64,000 bases of DNA from Calcarisporiella thermophila CBS 279.70 (lineage: Eukaryota; Calcarisporiellomycota): NCBI RefSeq assembly GCF_041956535.1, contig NW_027192195.1, positions 35,731-99,730 on the forward strand, given 5' to 3'. The first letter of the stretch is position 1, and every line of letters starts with the position of its first letter. Of this stretch, positions 55,214-64,000 are shown piece by piece. The translations under genes were made by a program, and so were the position numbers. The notes under the pieces were generated by a model. It searched no databases and was not told where the DNA came from. It worked only from the letters and a program-made list of their open reading frames with translations.

Positions 55214-57542
55214 TTCGAAAGGTGTGGGTTAGTGCCGGTCTCGACCACCTCTTTCCTCTTGAGCGAGCATAAGTTTTATCAATCCTATTTTTGCTATTTT
55301 CTTTGTAAAATGGACCTTATTCTTTCTACTATTTCTGGCAATATACCTTGAAATATAATATCAACATCAAAGTTAAAGTGTTTGGACCATTCGTCCCGAA
55401 AACAACTAAGGGGGAAGCGAAATGGTAGAGGTTCTGAAGACAGGCAATCGGGTATTTCCAAAAGAATACATTCCATGTCTAGTAGGGTACACAAACGGCT
55501 CTTACACTGATTAGTGGCCCATTCTATTCATCCATGACTCCGGTAATAAAAAGAAATAAAGCCCCTTCCCTTTTCTCCGAGCATAGGAGAGGCGCACTTG
55601 GTTCCATCGACTCGATAATCAAGGTGTATCCGTCCATTGGGGAGATAATCTTTTGGCGACATCACGGGGTCAAGATAACGACCCAACCCTCTATGAGTAA
55701 CTTGGCAAAAACTCTACACCAAATTCAAAATCGAAATAATTTAGCCGGAGAGGCCGAGGAGAGTTAGGAATGGAGACAGTTTACAGCCACTGGCGGTGAT
55801 AGAAGAATTCCGGTTGAGTACCAGATTCCCCAATTTTCCCAGCTCTCCGACCGAATATTGGGTGGGCGGTAGCATCAGGTGGAGCATGGTTATTGCCGGG
55901 CGATCCTCTGTCATGCTTGCGGCAAATGGTAAACCGATCTCGAGCTGGGCTTGAGAGAGTTGGGAGAGGGGGAAACAATATTCCTTGTTCTTAGAATTGA
56001 AAGGAAGCCTGCCGGGGAGGGAGGAGTTCGAAGTGCCACACTTCAACGGAGGTCTACCTCACAAAAAGTAGGCTTAACATGTACAGAGGGCCGTTTTCAA
56101 GCCGGTTAGTTGAAAATTAAATTTTGACCTCTTGAATACAATGTACATTATGCCCTAGCAGGGTGGGGTCCGATTGAGTTGGCCCAGGAGCTTAATCTAG
56201 TTCTACAAACCATCACTGGGGCGATAAGAGATTTCAAACCTTCACTTATCGACTCTTTAATAATCAGCCTGCTCATGTCATTGTGAATGGAACCATTACT
56301 AACGCCTATGCCCCGTGGCTCGGAGCGGTCTTGAGGTTCTTTTCTACCACCTTTTTTTTCTTTCCTCTCTTTCATCCGCAAATGGTTAGGTTAGAGAAAA
56401 GCCTCAATTTTACAAAAGGAGAATGCGACTTTCCACTCAGACCCACAAAAAGGTCCGCCTTTCTCCCCCGCTCGAAAATCTATGGTAGCGGGGATTGTGC
56501 ACAAATTGCTAAGAGGGCAGTGGATGAATAATGGGCTCTGATTCACCGAGACGAAGTTCATAAGAACGAAAAATAATCACAGAGCACAATTGAATCAATT
56601 TTCGGGGATAGAAAGCTCGTGACGCTTTCTGTAAAGTAATTGTAATAGAGAAACAAACATACATTTCCCTCTTCTCCCCATCCTAAGCCGGCTGCGCAAG
56701 GGGGGAATCTTTCCAAGTCCCCCAGGCGCATTCCCATAGGCTTTCTTAACAAATCCACTGCACGAATAGATTACCCTTATCATGATTGGAAAGAAGGATG
56801 GCCCCCTCTCCCCTCCAGCGGTAGGTTCCACGGAACTTCCGCACTACGTGTGACCAGTTTAGAGTAGGCTTACTATTACCGAGCCCTTTCTACCATGGCC
56901 TCACCAATGTGTTAAGTTGAATAGGCGAACTCTAATGCCCTCACTTTTCGTTCCCTTGCTATATCGCCTCTTAATGAAATCCGCTGTGCTGCATTGCTCG
57001 GCTCTGGCCAACGCCTGGCGCTTGGAAGGGATTAAGATGGCCGCTTCTAAAATCAAAACAGCTCCGTGCTTAGCCGACCGGCGTGCGAGAGCGAGTAGTC
57101 GAACCGATTTCGCTGAATCTCGGCCCTCCCTTGAAGCCCGCGCAGAGCTACTTATTGGGGCGGACCGAAAAGGAAGCCGGAATGTGACTCTGAAGTGTGG
57201 AGTGGGTCGCACAGTGTGAAGAGAGTTCACGTTTTTTTTTATGTTTTCCGGAGTTGAAATCTTCTTTGTATTTCATTTCTTCATACGGATATACGTCGAG
57301 TCCGCTTGCCCGAAAGTGGTGTTCCTTCAACATTTTGTGCTTGGAAATGCTACAGCTATAAATAATCCCACCTCTTTACTTCCGGCCTGCTTGTTCTTTT
57401 TTTTTTGGACCTGAACCTTCTGCGAGCACTGCTCCCTTTATTTTTATCCTTCTTTTTATCATTTGACACCTGCTTGAAAGTCCCAAGTCAAGGTTGTCAT
57501 CTATCTCTTATTGCCTTAAGCTTGAGCTAAACTATCCTCACC
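55214..57542. other. 2.3-kb intergenic region, nothing recognised
   Basis: No supportable gene between the LPMO stop and the UNC93-like start. ORFs at 55534-55767, 55741-56046, 56283-56531 and 56901-57230 lack motifs. The last 200 bp contain T-rich and pyrimidine tracts fitting a promoter. Confidence 0.5.
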
Positions 57543-59053
57543 ATGGGTATTGCGTAAGTGCCTCTCTTCCTCAAGCCGTTTTCTCTTTAATATGCTGATG
57601 GGGATCTGCGCCCGCTTTTTGTAGTGAAACCCTCGAAGGGTCCGCTATCTTCCGCTGGTACCGTCAGCCCATTGTCCAGGTGTCGCTGCTCGGATTCATT
57701 TTCTTCTGCTGCCCTGGTCTGTTTAATGCGATCAACGGTATGGGTGCGGGCGGTCTGCTTGATGAGAACAAAGCTGTGGTCTCCAACATGAATGCTGTGT
57801 TAAATGCTCTTTTTGCTATTGTTGGTTTTATGGCTGGTGGTATTAACAACGTGGTTGGCCCTCGCTTGACCATCTTCTTCTCCGGCTGGGGCTATGTCAT
57901 CTATATTGCTGCTCTCTACAGCTATCAGATTCACTTTAGCAGTGGCTTCAATATTGCAGCTGGCGCGATTCTCGGTATCTGCGCTGGATGTATCTGGGCT
58001 GCTCAAGGTGCACTCATGATGTCCTACCCCACCGAGCAGACGAAGGGCCGATATATTTCCGTGTTCTGGTCCATCTTCAACTGGGGTGGTGTGATCGGCT
58101 CGTTTGTGGCTTTCGGCATCAACTATAACGCTCAAAGGGGAGGCTCGGTGACATCCTCAACCTATGTCACCTTTATGATTCTCATGGGCATTGGTACTTG
58201 CTGTGCACTGCTCTTTGTTCCTCCGAATCTTGTGCGTCGTGCTGATGGATCTCCAGCCGTTGTGATTAAGTACCCGAACTGGAAGAACGAGGCGATCGAA
58301 ATCTTCAAGCTTGTCGCCAACAAACAACTCATGCTCCTTTTCCCAATGTTCTGGTTCTCGAACTGGTTCTATGCCTATCAATTCTCTACCAACGGCACTT
58401 TCTTCAACGTCCGCACGCGCGCACTCAACTCTGCCCTTTACTGGATGGCCCAGATTGTCGGCTCCATCATCTTCGGTCTCTTCCTCGACACCAATCGTTT
58501 CAATCGCCGCACACGCGCCTTTTTGGGCTTGGCCATTGTTATTGTTTCCTTTGTGGCCATCTTTGCCGGTGGAACTGCTTGGCAAGCAACATTCGATAGA
58601 AAGACTTTTACTGACAACACAAGAATTGATTTCATGGATAGTGGTCGTTCTGCTGGCCCTATCATCTGCTACCTGCTCTACGGTCTTTGCGACGCTCTCT
58701 ACCAAGTGTACTGCTACTGGCTTATGGGTGCCCTTACCAACGACCCGCTTAAGCTTTCTCGCTACGCCGGTTTTTACAAGGGTGTCCAGTCCGCTGGCGC
58801 TGCTGCTGCATGGGCCGTAAACGCCGCCCCCAATTTGTCGATGATGCACGAACTTGCCATCAACTGGGCCTTGCTTGCTCTCTCTATCCCTGGTGCTCTA
58901 CTTGTGTGCCGTGGCGTTACGGATACTAATATTGGTCACGAAGAGTACAATCTTGAGGCTGAGAAGGACAAGCAGCTTGAGGCTTACCCCGAAGACAAAA
59001 TCGAGTTGCCCGCCGAAGCCGCCGCGGAGACCACCGACAAGCCCAGCCATTAA
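57543..59053 (+). CDS. UNC93-like MFS membrane protein, 479 aa
   Basis: Two exons: 57543-57553 (11 nt, MGIA) and 57625-59053. About 11-12 transmembrane helices. Family landmarks: WYRQPIVQVSLLGFIFFCCPGLFNAINGMGAGG at the first helix, GPRLTIFFSGWGYVIYIAAL, CAGCIWAAQGALMMSYPTE, KGRYISVFWSIFNWGGVIGS and YGLCDALYQVYCYWLMGAL near the end. This is the fungal DUF895/UNC93-like group, a branch of the MFS with unknown substrate. The C-terminal 40 residues are acidic and cytosolic. Codon choice is strongly biased, suggesting good expression. Confidence 0.9.
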
Positions 59054-59764
59054 ACTTGTTCACGTCTATTGCTCTAAACTAAGAGAAGACGCGAATCGAT
59101 TCTCCATGGACTACTTTTATTACTATACCTTTTTGTTTTTTTTCGAAGATTTATCCTCTTAATGTAATCTCTTTATAATTAGTTTATCATTACATCCCCC
59201 CCCTTCAAAGTATTTATTCATAAACTTTGTATGTTTTAGCTTCTACTTTTTATTTCCTTAGGGTTAAAAGCGATTTTTTTATTAATTCTCTCTAATCTCC
59301 CCTTCCCAGTGGTGAAATCTGCTGAGACTCTATTCAACCTAAATAATAATTAATTTGTCGAAGCCTCTTGACGTTTGACATCGGAAGTGTCTGTGGTGGT
59401 CTTAGGCCCTTGAGCATGGGGTCTAGAGCGCAGAAACTGCGGCATGGAAAAAAAATTATTCGGGGACCTAGCATTGGAGAGGCCCTTTTGTGAAATTTCA
59501 GTGTTCTGAGTCGCTGAATTTTCGAGTGTGGCAAATTGCGCTGGAGCTGTGCATTGAGGTCGGTAATTTTTGGCAGGGGAGGGGGGGAGGAATAGAATTC
59601 GACCGCTCGAAAACTTGCCGATCCCATTCGAGCTCGAAGGAAGGAAAAAAAAAAAGGCTGTTCCCGTACTGATTCGGCTGTTCGCTCGTAAAATCTCTTT
59701 TCTCTTTTTTTCTCTCTCAAAATTTCCCCTACTTGGAGCAATCCAAATCCTCTGCTCTGAAATC
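59054..59764. other. intergenic region between UNC93-like gene and unknown gene
   Basis: About 710 bp, T-rich 3' flank, then purine-rich sequence. The in-frame upstream extension of the next gene to 59570 is low-complexity and is taken as 5' UTR. Confidence 0.5.
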
Positions 59765-61032
59765 ATGCCCCAACGTACCAAAAAGCCGATGGGTGCTGCC
59801 TCGCAAGGCCAGGCGCCCCTCAAGGTCTCCACCCTGCTCTCAGCGCTCCAGCACTCCACCCCAGAGTCAATGCTCGAGCAGCTTGGCTTCCCGCGTGGGT
59901 CTTCGCGCGTGCACAACCGCGAGGACTTATCGCGACTATTATACAGCGCGCTTATCTGCGCCAAACTTCTCGGATCACGCGTGCCCCACAACCAGGCGCT
60001 GCGGGCCGCCGATGCGTTTATCCACCACGATTGGCAGAAAGTGGCGGAGCAGGGACAGCCGGAGGGACAGAGTGAGGGAGAGAAGAAGGCCGGAGGGGAG
60101 AACGGGCAGGAGGGCCAGGAGGTAGACGACCCGGAAACCCGTAAGCGCAAGCGGCAGAACGAGGATCTCCTCCTTACGCCCGAGATTCTGGAACGCACCA
60201 CCGTCGAACAACGCACTGCCTTCCTACGGGACAACGGGTTTGCCCGCTATGATGAGTCGGCGGCGCGATTCCTTGGCCAACAGGTGGAGACGATTCTGGG
60301 AGAAAACCGGGAAAAGGAGCAAGGTGACCTGAAGGGTGATTTTCTGGCGTGGGTGCTGCGGGGATTAGATGCGGGGGCAGACCGGGAGCAAGTTGTGAAG
60401 CATCTGCGTGCCCGTGTAGCGAGCTTAAAGGGAATGACAGAGCATGCTGCCGACGTGTGGTTATGGTAAGAGCTGGAGTGTGCAGGGCATTGCCACAGAG
60501 ACCGACCTTCTTACTTCTTTCCTCACCCATTAGCATGGCACAGGTCTACCTCTCCGAGCCCCTTCTCAACAAGAGTGGGCTTAAGCACAAGCTCGATATC
60601 TTCCCGTATATGGACGAGCGTGCCCGTAAAACATTTACGTCCATGTTCGCCAACGCACAGGAGTCGGAGGACGCTTCTGAGCAGCAAACTCAAGCAGAGG
60701 GCGCCGAAGGCAAAAATGAGGGGGTCAAGGGTGACGAAGAGCGACGCCTGCTTCACTATGTCACCCAGCACATCGCTCCCAGAGAGAACGAAAAGCAGGA
60801 GTTAGGAGAGGAGCGAAAGCGATGGGAGTTTGTGCGCGTCGTTGACGCACTATTGCTCTGTGAGACTGAAAAGAAACGGGCGGAGGTTATGGCCCATGCT
60901 CGCGGAGAAAAAGTGGGAGACATGCCAAAGGAAAGCCAACCACTGGGAATGGAGCCCGAGGCGAAAAAAGCAAAGGCCGGTAAAGAGAGCACGGAGGCCG
61001 TACGGACCGAGGCCCAAGCCGTCGAGGAGTAA
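59765..61032 (+). CDS. unrecognised two-exon protein, 399 aa
   Basis: Two exons, 59765-60465 and 60534-61032. I do not recognise the family. Residues 1-25 are basic (MPQRTKKPMG). Residues 26-110 look folded and helical (VSTLLSALQHSTPESMLEQL, then DLSRLLYSALICAKLLGSRV). An acidic/Gly-rich linker (EGEKKAGGENGQEGQE) and a KRKRQNE basic patch follow. A second helical part spans 145-235 (TPEILERTTVEQRTAFLRDN...GDFLAWVLRGLDAG) and a third comes after the intron (LSEPLLNKSGLKHKLDIFPY). The end is Lys/Glu-rich with a KKAKAGK nuclear-signal-like patch. Nuclear localisation is a guess. The start is the first ATG after a pyrimidine-rich leader. Confidence 0.65.
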
Positions 61033-61306
61033 GGCGGCCTCGCATGCTTCTCCGCCATCGAGAGAGACGCTATTCTGTACTCGTTATCGAGGCACTTTTC
61101 TCTTTTTCTATTTAGTGTATGTTGGCTGTGCATGTTTTAGTGTTTTAGTTATCTATCTTTCGTAAATAATAATAGCGTATATTTAGGCCTAGTTTTCTAG
61201 ACATTGGGAGAAAATAAAAATTCTTTGTGTATTAACTCGCTCTATTTGTGCACAAATAAGAAAGCAACAGGAGAAGAGAAAAAAAGAAGAAAATGGAGAG
61301 ATTTAA

Positions 61307-61803
61307 TCAGTCGCGTTTAAATTCTCCATCACGGAATTGTTTTTCCCACTATTGAAAATGAGTAAAAAAAGGTTAGTAGTATGACAGAGGGACTGTGGCA
61401 GAAAAGTGAATTACCATCGAGGAAGGAATCCAGCGCTTTGGTTCATTATGCCTCCACTATTACGAATAAAAAGAGGATTGGCAAACTCCAGATTTAACCA
61501 TTAAAAAAAAAAACAAATTCACCTCGCGATCCGCTGAAAATTTCCAGACTCCGGCGATTATTACAGCCATTCCAATGGCTGTAATGGCTGTATTAACTCT
61601 CCAGTTCTTGGGCTGTGTCCACCAACCGCCGGCAGGGGACCTAAAAGGAGATGAAGTTAATTGAGTAGCTTTAAAGAGATCGTATGGTGTCCTTACCAGA
61701 CATCTTTGGGATAAGGATAGCGTTGAACTCCACCCTATACAATGGAATAAAAAAACGTAAGATAATGTCTCTCTCCTAACTCTCTATAGACAATGCTCAC
61801 CAT
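61307..61803 (-). CDS. conserved small single-pass (probably mitochondrial) protein, 80 aa, five exons
   Basis: Exons: 61803-61801 (only ATG), 61734-61697, 61640-61523, 61456-61415, 61348-61307. All phases close and the introns are 56-66 nt. The product starts MGGVQRYPYPKDVWSPAGGW, then WTQPKNWRVNTAITAIGMAV, one hydrophobic helix (about 36-47, ITAIGMAVIIAG), then SADREWRHNEPKRWIPSSMW and a charged end. The YPYPKxVWSPAGGWW...NWxxNT pattern and the IPSxxW near the end match a conserved family of tiny fungal and plant membrane proteins that I recall but cannot name. Location in mitochondria is inferred. Coding total is only 243 nt, less than the sum of its introns. Confidence 0.75.
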
Positions 61804-62273
61804 TGTTTATAGAAATCGCAATCTTACTGAGGCTCTCCCTTGATACCCCCCCCCGATAAAATTTCGAAGATTCGAAGGCGCAGTCTCATTGGTGGCTTGG
61901 AAAAATAATGCAAATGTATCGACGATTGGATGCAGTTTCAAGACAATAGGAAGAGAAATCCCTTTTTTTTTGCAGCTCACCTGTAAACGCGCTTTTCATC
62001 ATTTTCTTTATTACTATTTTTTCTTTTGATAACCCATTGAATTAGAGCGGAACGAAGCATTTTTGTCCGCTTTGTCTATCTTCTAATTCCTCTTTATCAA
62101 TTATTGCTCTAGGTAATATTAGTTCACTTCTTCCATTTCCTGCGTATTTCAGAATTCCTATGAATTTTCATCTTGAAATTCTCATTTAATATTTGTTCTG
62201 ATAACATTTCAACTCACTTCTCCTTTATTTTCTTAGCTCAATTAATAGCGCAGGAAATAGCATTTAAGATAAA
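61804..62273. promoter_or_regulatory. divergent promoter region
   Basis: 470 bp between the five-exon small gene (-) and the coiled-coil gene (+). A C-run (61848-61854) and T-rich stretches are present; no clear TATA box. Confidence 0.4.
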
Positions 62274-64000
62274 ATGACTGACAATCCGACCTCTAAACCG
62301 TCGAAGACAGAATCCAAAGTAGCGGCCATTGCTCGACGACTCTCAGCTGTTAGTAATTCTTCCGCTTCTAGCCCTACCGCAGGAACTAAACCCCTGGTGA
62401 AAAAGGTATCCTCAGCTTCCCCCACCGATGCAGTAAGGACAACCACCACGAGGACTACGACTACAGGGACTGCGCGGGCATCTGGAACGACAGGCAGTAA
62501 GACGGTCGGGACAAAGTCGCCTACGACAGGAGTAACAAAATCGGCAACTGGGACGACGGCTAAACGAGTCATGAGCCCAACGACCTCATCTCGCACGACG
62601 TCGACTACGCGTCCCTCCGCTGCCACAAGCACCGTGACGAGGCCAACTGCTACCTCTACCGCTGCCAAGCGGTTGTCCACCACTGTCTCCAAGCCGACGA
62701 CCACCGCAGCTAAGACTCCAGCAACCGCTGCCAGTAAACCCACCACTACGGTTCGTAAAGTCAGCTCGGCTTCCACTGCTTCAACTGGAGCAACACGCTC
62801 CTCCCTCACTGGAGTGAAGAAGCCGGCCGTGGCAAATGGAACTGGTGAGGAGGTAAAGGTTCTCAAGGAGAAAGAGGCTGAATTACAAAAGCTCTTGGCA
62901 GAGAAAGAAGAATTGCTCAAGGAACGTGACAATGAGCTGGAGCAGCTTCGTGAAAAGCTCTCTGCTGCCACCGCCCCTGAGAGCGACGAACGAGGACCCG
63001 AAATCGACAGTGAAACCGCGCGTGAGCAGGAACCCACTCCACAGCCTGAGGAAGAGAATGTGCTTATTGAGAAACACCGTGAGGAGATGGAGGCGTTGCG
63101 TGCAGAGCATGAGCGTGCTCTAGCCAATGCCGAAAGCGCAAAGGATGAGTTAATACAGAAGCACGAGGAGGAACTTCATCGGATGCGAGAGGAGCACACC
63201 GTCGAGCTGGAGCGCGTCCGTGCGGAATTGAATGAAGCAGTGGCCAACAAGTCTGCAAACGAGGAAACTTCACGACTGGAAGAGTCAAAATTCCTTGAAC
63301 AGCAAGCCCTTCACCAAAAGAAGCTTGCTGAACTGAGTGCGCTCGTAGAGAAACATCGGGAGGAAATAGAGGAGGTCCGCAAGGAGCATGCCCGCGAACT
63401 TGCAAACGTCGAGGCAACTAAAGTAATGCTCGAGAAAGAGCTAGAGGACATGAAACAGCAGGCTGCTGAAGAGCACGCACAAGACCTCGAGCGGTTGCGG
63501 GAGGAGCTGGCGGGTGAGGTAACAGAGAAAGAGCAAGAGATCTCGAACTTGCAGTCCGAGATCTCGAAGCTACAGCAGCAGGTTGAAGAGGTGCGCTCTT
63601 CTCTTGAAGAGGAGAGTCGTCAGGCGATCGAGCAGCTGAAAACCGCGCACAAGGAGGAGCTGAACCTGCTGATCGAGCAAGGCAAATCCGCTGCCGCAGA
63701 GGATGGCAAAAAGGAAAAGGAAATGCAAGAATTATTAGAGAGCACGGAGAAGAAATGGATGGAAGCAGAAGAGGGCTTGAAGGCATTGGCCGAAAAACAC
63801 GCCCAGGAGCTCAAGGATATGTCCGAGCAGCATGAGCAGCTGGTGGCCACTCTGAAAAATGAACACGCTGGATTGCTCGAGGCCGAAGTCACGAGAGCAC
63901 GAGAAGAAATTGAGAACCTTAAGTCGAGCCACGAAGCAGCGATCCAAGAGAGGTCCATCACGGCTGAAAATGCAGTGCGGGATGCCTTCGAGCAAGAAAA
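62274..64000 (+). CDS. long coiled-coil protein, 5' part (runs off the window)
   Basis: The ORF opens with ATG at 62274 (MTDNPTSKPSKTESKVAAIA) and stays open to the window end, at least 575 residues. Residues 1-185 are Thr/Ser/Ala/Lys-rich and basic (TTTRTTTTGTARASGTTGSK), a disordered region of the kind that binds microtubules or nucleic acid. From about 190 the sequence is an almost uninterrupted heptad coiled coil (VLKEKEAELQKLLAEKEELL onward) with recurring EKHREEM/EEHxxELERVR units. It resembles CLIP-170/myosin-tail-like or M-protein-repeat fungal proteins, but no N-terminal CAP-Gly or motor is present. The role is unknown; cytoskeletal or organelle tethering is plausible. The minus-strand ORFs here are shadows of the coiled coil. 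Confidence 0.8.
   Translation, partial: MTDNPTSKPSKTESKVAAIARRLSAVSNSSASSPTAGTKPLVKKVSSASPTDAVRTTTTRTTTTGTARASGTTGSKTVGTKSPTTGVTKSATGTTAKRVMSPTTSSRTTSTTRPSAATSTVTRPTATSTAAKRLSTTVSKPTTTAAKTPATAASKPTTTVRKVSSASTASTGATRSSLTGVKKPAVANGTGEEVKVLKEKEAELQKLLAEKEELLKERDNELEQLREKLSAATAPESDERGPEIDSETAREQEPTPQPEEENVLIEKHREEMEALRAEHERALANAESAKDELIQKHEEELHRMREEHTVELERVRAELNEAVANKSANEETSRLEESKFLEQQALHQKKLAELSALVEKHREEIEEVRKEHARELANVEATKVMLEKELEDMKQQAAEEHAQDLERLREELAGEVTEKEQEISNLQSEISKLQQQVEEVRSSLEEESRQAIEQLKTAHKEELNLLIEQGKSAAAEDGKKEKEMQELLESTEKKWMEAEEGLKALAEKHAQELKDMSEQHEQLVATLKNEHAGLLEAEVTRAREEIENLKSSHEAAIQERSITAENAVRDAFEQE

Noticed and set aside
58157-58849. 230-aa minus-strand ORF
   Set aside because: Shadow of the codon-biased UNC93-like gene, with no domain of its own.
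62264-63127. 287-aa and other minus-strand ORFs at the right end
   Set aside because: Antisense of the Thr/Ser-rich and coiled-coil plus-strand gene, which is open from 62274 to the window end.
1-64000. tRNA, rRNA, CRISPR and transposase signals
   Set aside because: I scanned by eye for T-arm-like GGTTCGAATCC motifs, direct-repeat arrays and transposase/reverse-transcriptase motifs and found none that hold up. A tRNAscan-SE and Rfam run would be decisive.

Overview
The window is nuclear DNA of a fungus. The evidence is fungal-type gene families (velvet domain, GATA factors, AA11-like LPMO, DUF1691/Mcp1, UNC93-like MFS, universal stress protein with a low-complexity tail, TOM70, FIP1, UBC6), short GT-AG introns (about 44-95 nt, often with a CTAAT/CTAAC-like branch sequence), and genes packed on both strands. 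A Crinkler-type gene, a ceruloplasmin-like two-domain oxidase and a receptor-like (pseudo)kinase point to an early-diverging lineage (Mucoromycota or chytrid grade) rather than Dikarya. I cannot name the species. No rRNA, tRNA, CRISPR or intact transposon was seen.

Layout. 1-9 kb is AT-rich and gene-poor: a small secreted protein, a DUF1691 membrane protein, a decayed Crinkler NTPase/nuclease gene, and a secreted glycoprotein with 30-bp tandem repeats. 9-23 kb holds housekeeping genes: FIP1 (+), an RBR E3 ligase (-), TOM70 (+), an NT-C2 protein (+), a CCDC137-like protein (-), a DUF5522 protein (-) and a secreted two-domain multicopper oxidase (-). 23-36 kb holds a 1022-aa UspA protein (+), a transmembrane pseudokinase (+), a Mei2-type RRM protein (-), a possible Cys-rich micropeptide (-) and a DHA-type MFS transporter (+). 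36-43 kb holds UBC6 (-) divergent from a UBE2L3-like E2 (+), a GATA factor (-), a SET/NAP histone chaperone (+) and mitochondrial LysRS (-). 43-49.5 kb is a gene-poor CT-rich stretch with poly-C runs, a 24-bp perfect hairpin and a few orphan coding-like pieces. 49.5-64 kb holds a GATA-like/PHD protein, a minimal velvet protein, a secreted LPMO, an UNC93-like transporter, an unrecognised 399-aa protein, an 80-aa five-exon membrane protein whose first coding exon is only its ATG, and the 5' part of a long coiled-coil protein that runs off the window.

Functional links. Three ubiquitin genes (RBR ligase, UBE2L3-like E2, UBC6) lie within about 26 kb; UBE2L3 is the E2 class that serves RBR/HECT ligases. 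The secreted set (MCO, LPMO, repeat glycoprotein, small secreted protein) concerns the wall, the environment or a host. Most multi-exon models were assembled by hand from splice sites and reading phase, and each one closes in frame.
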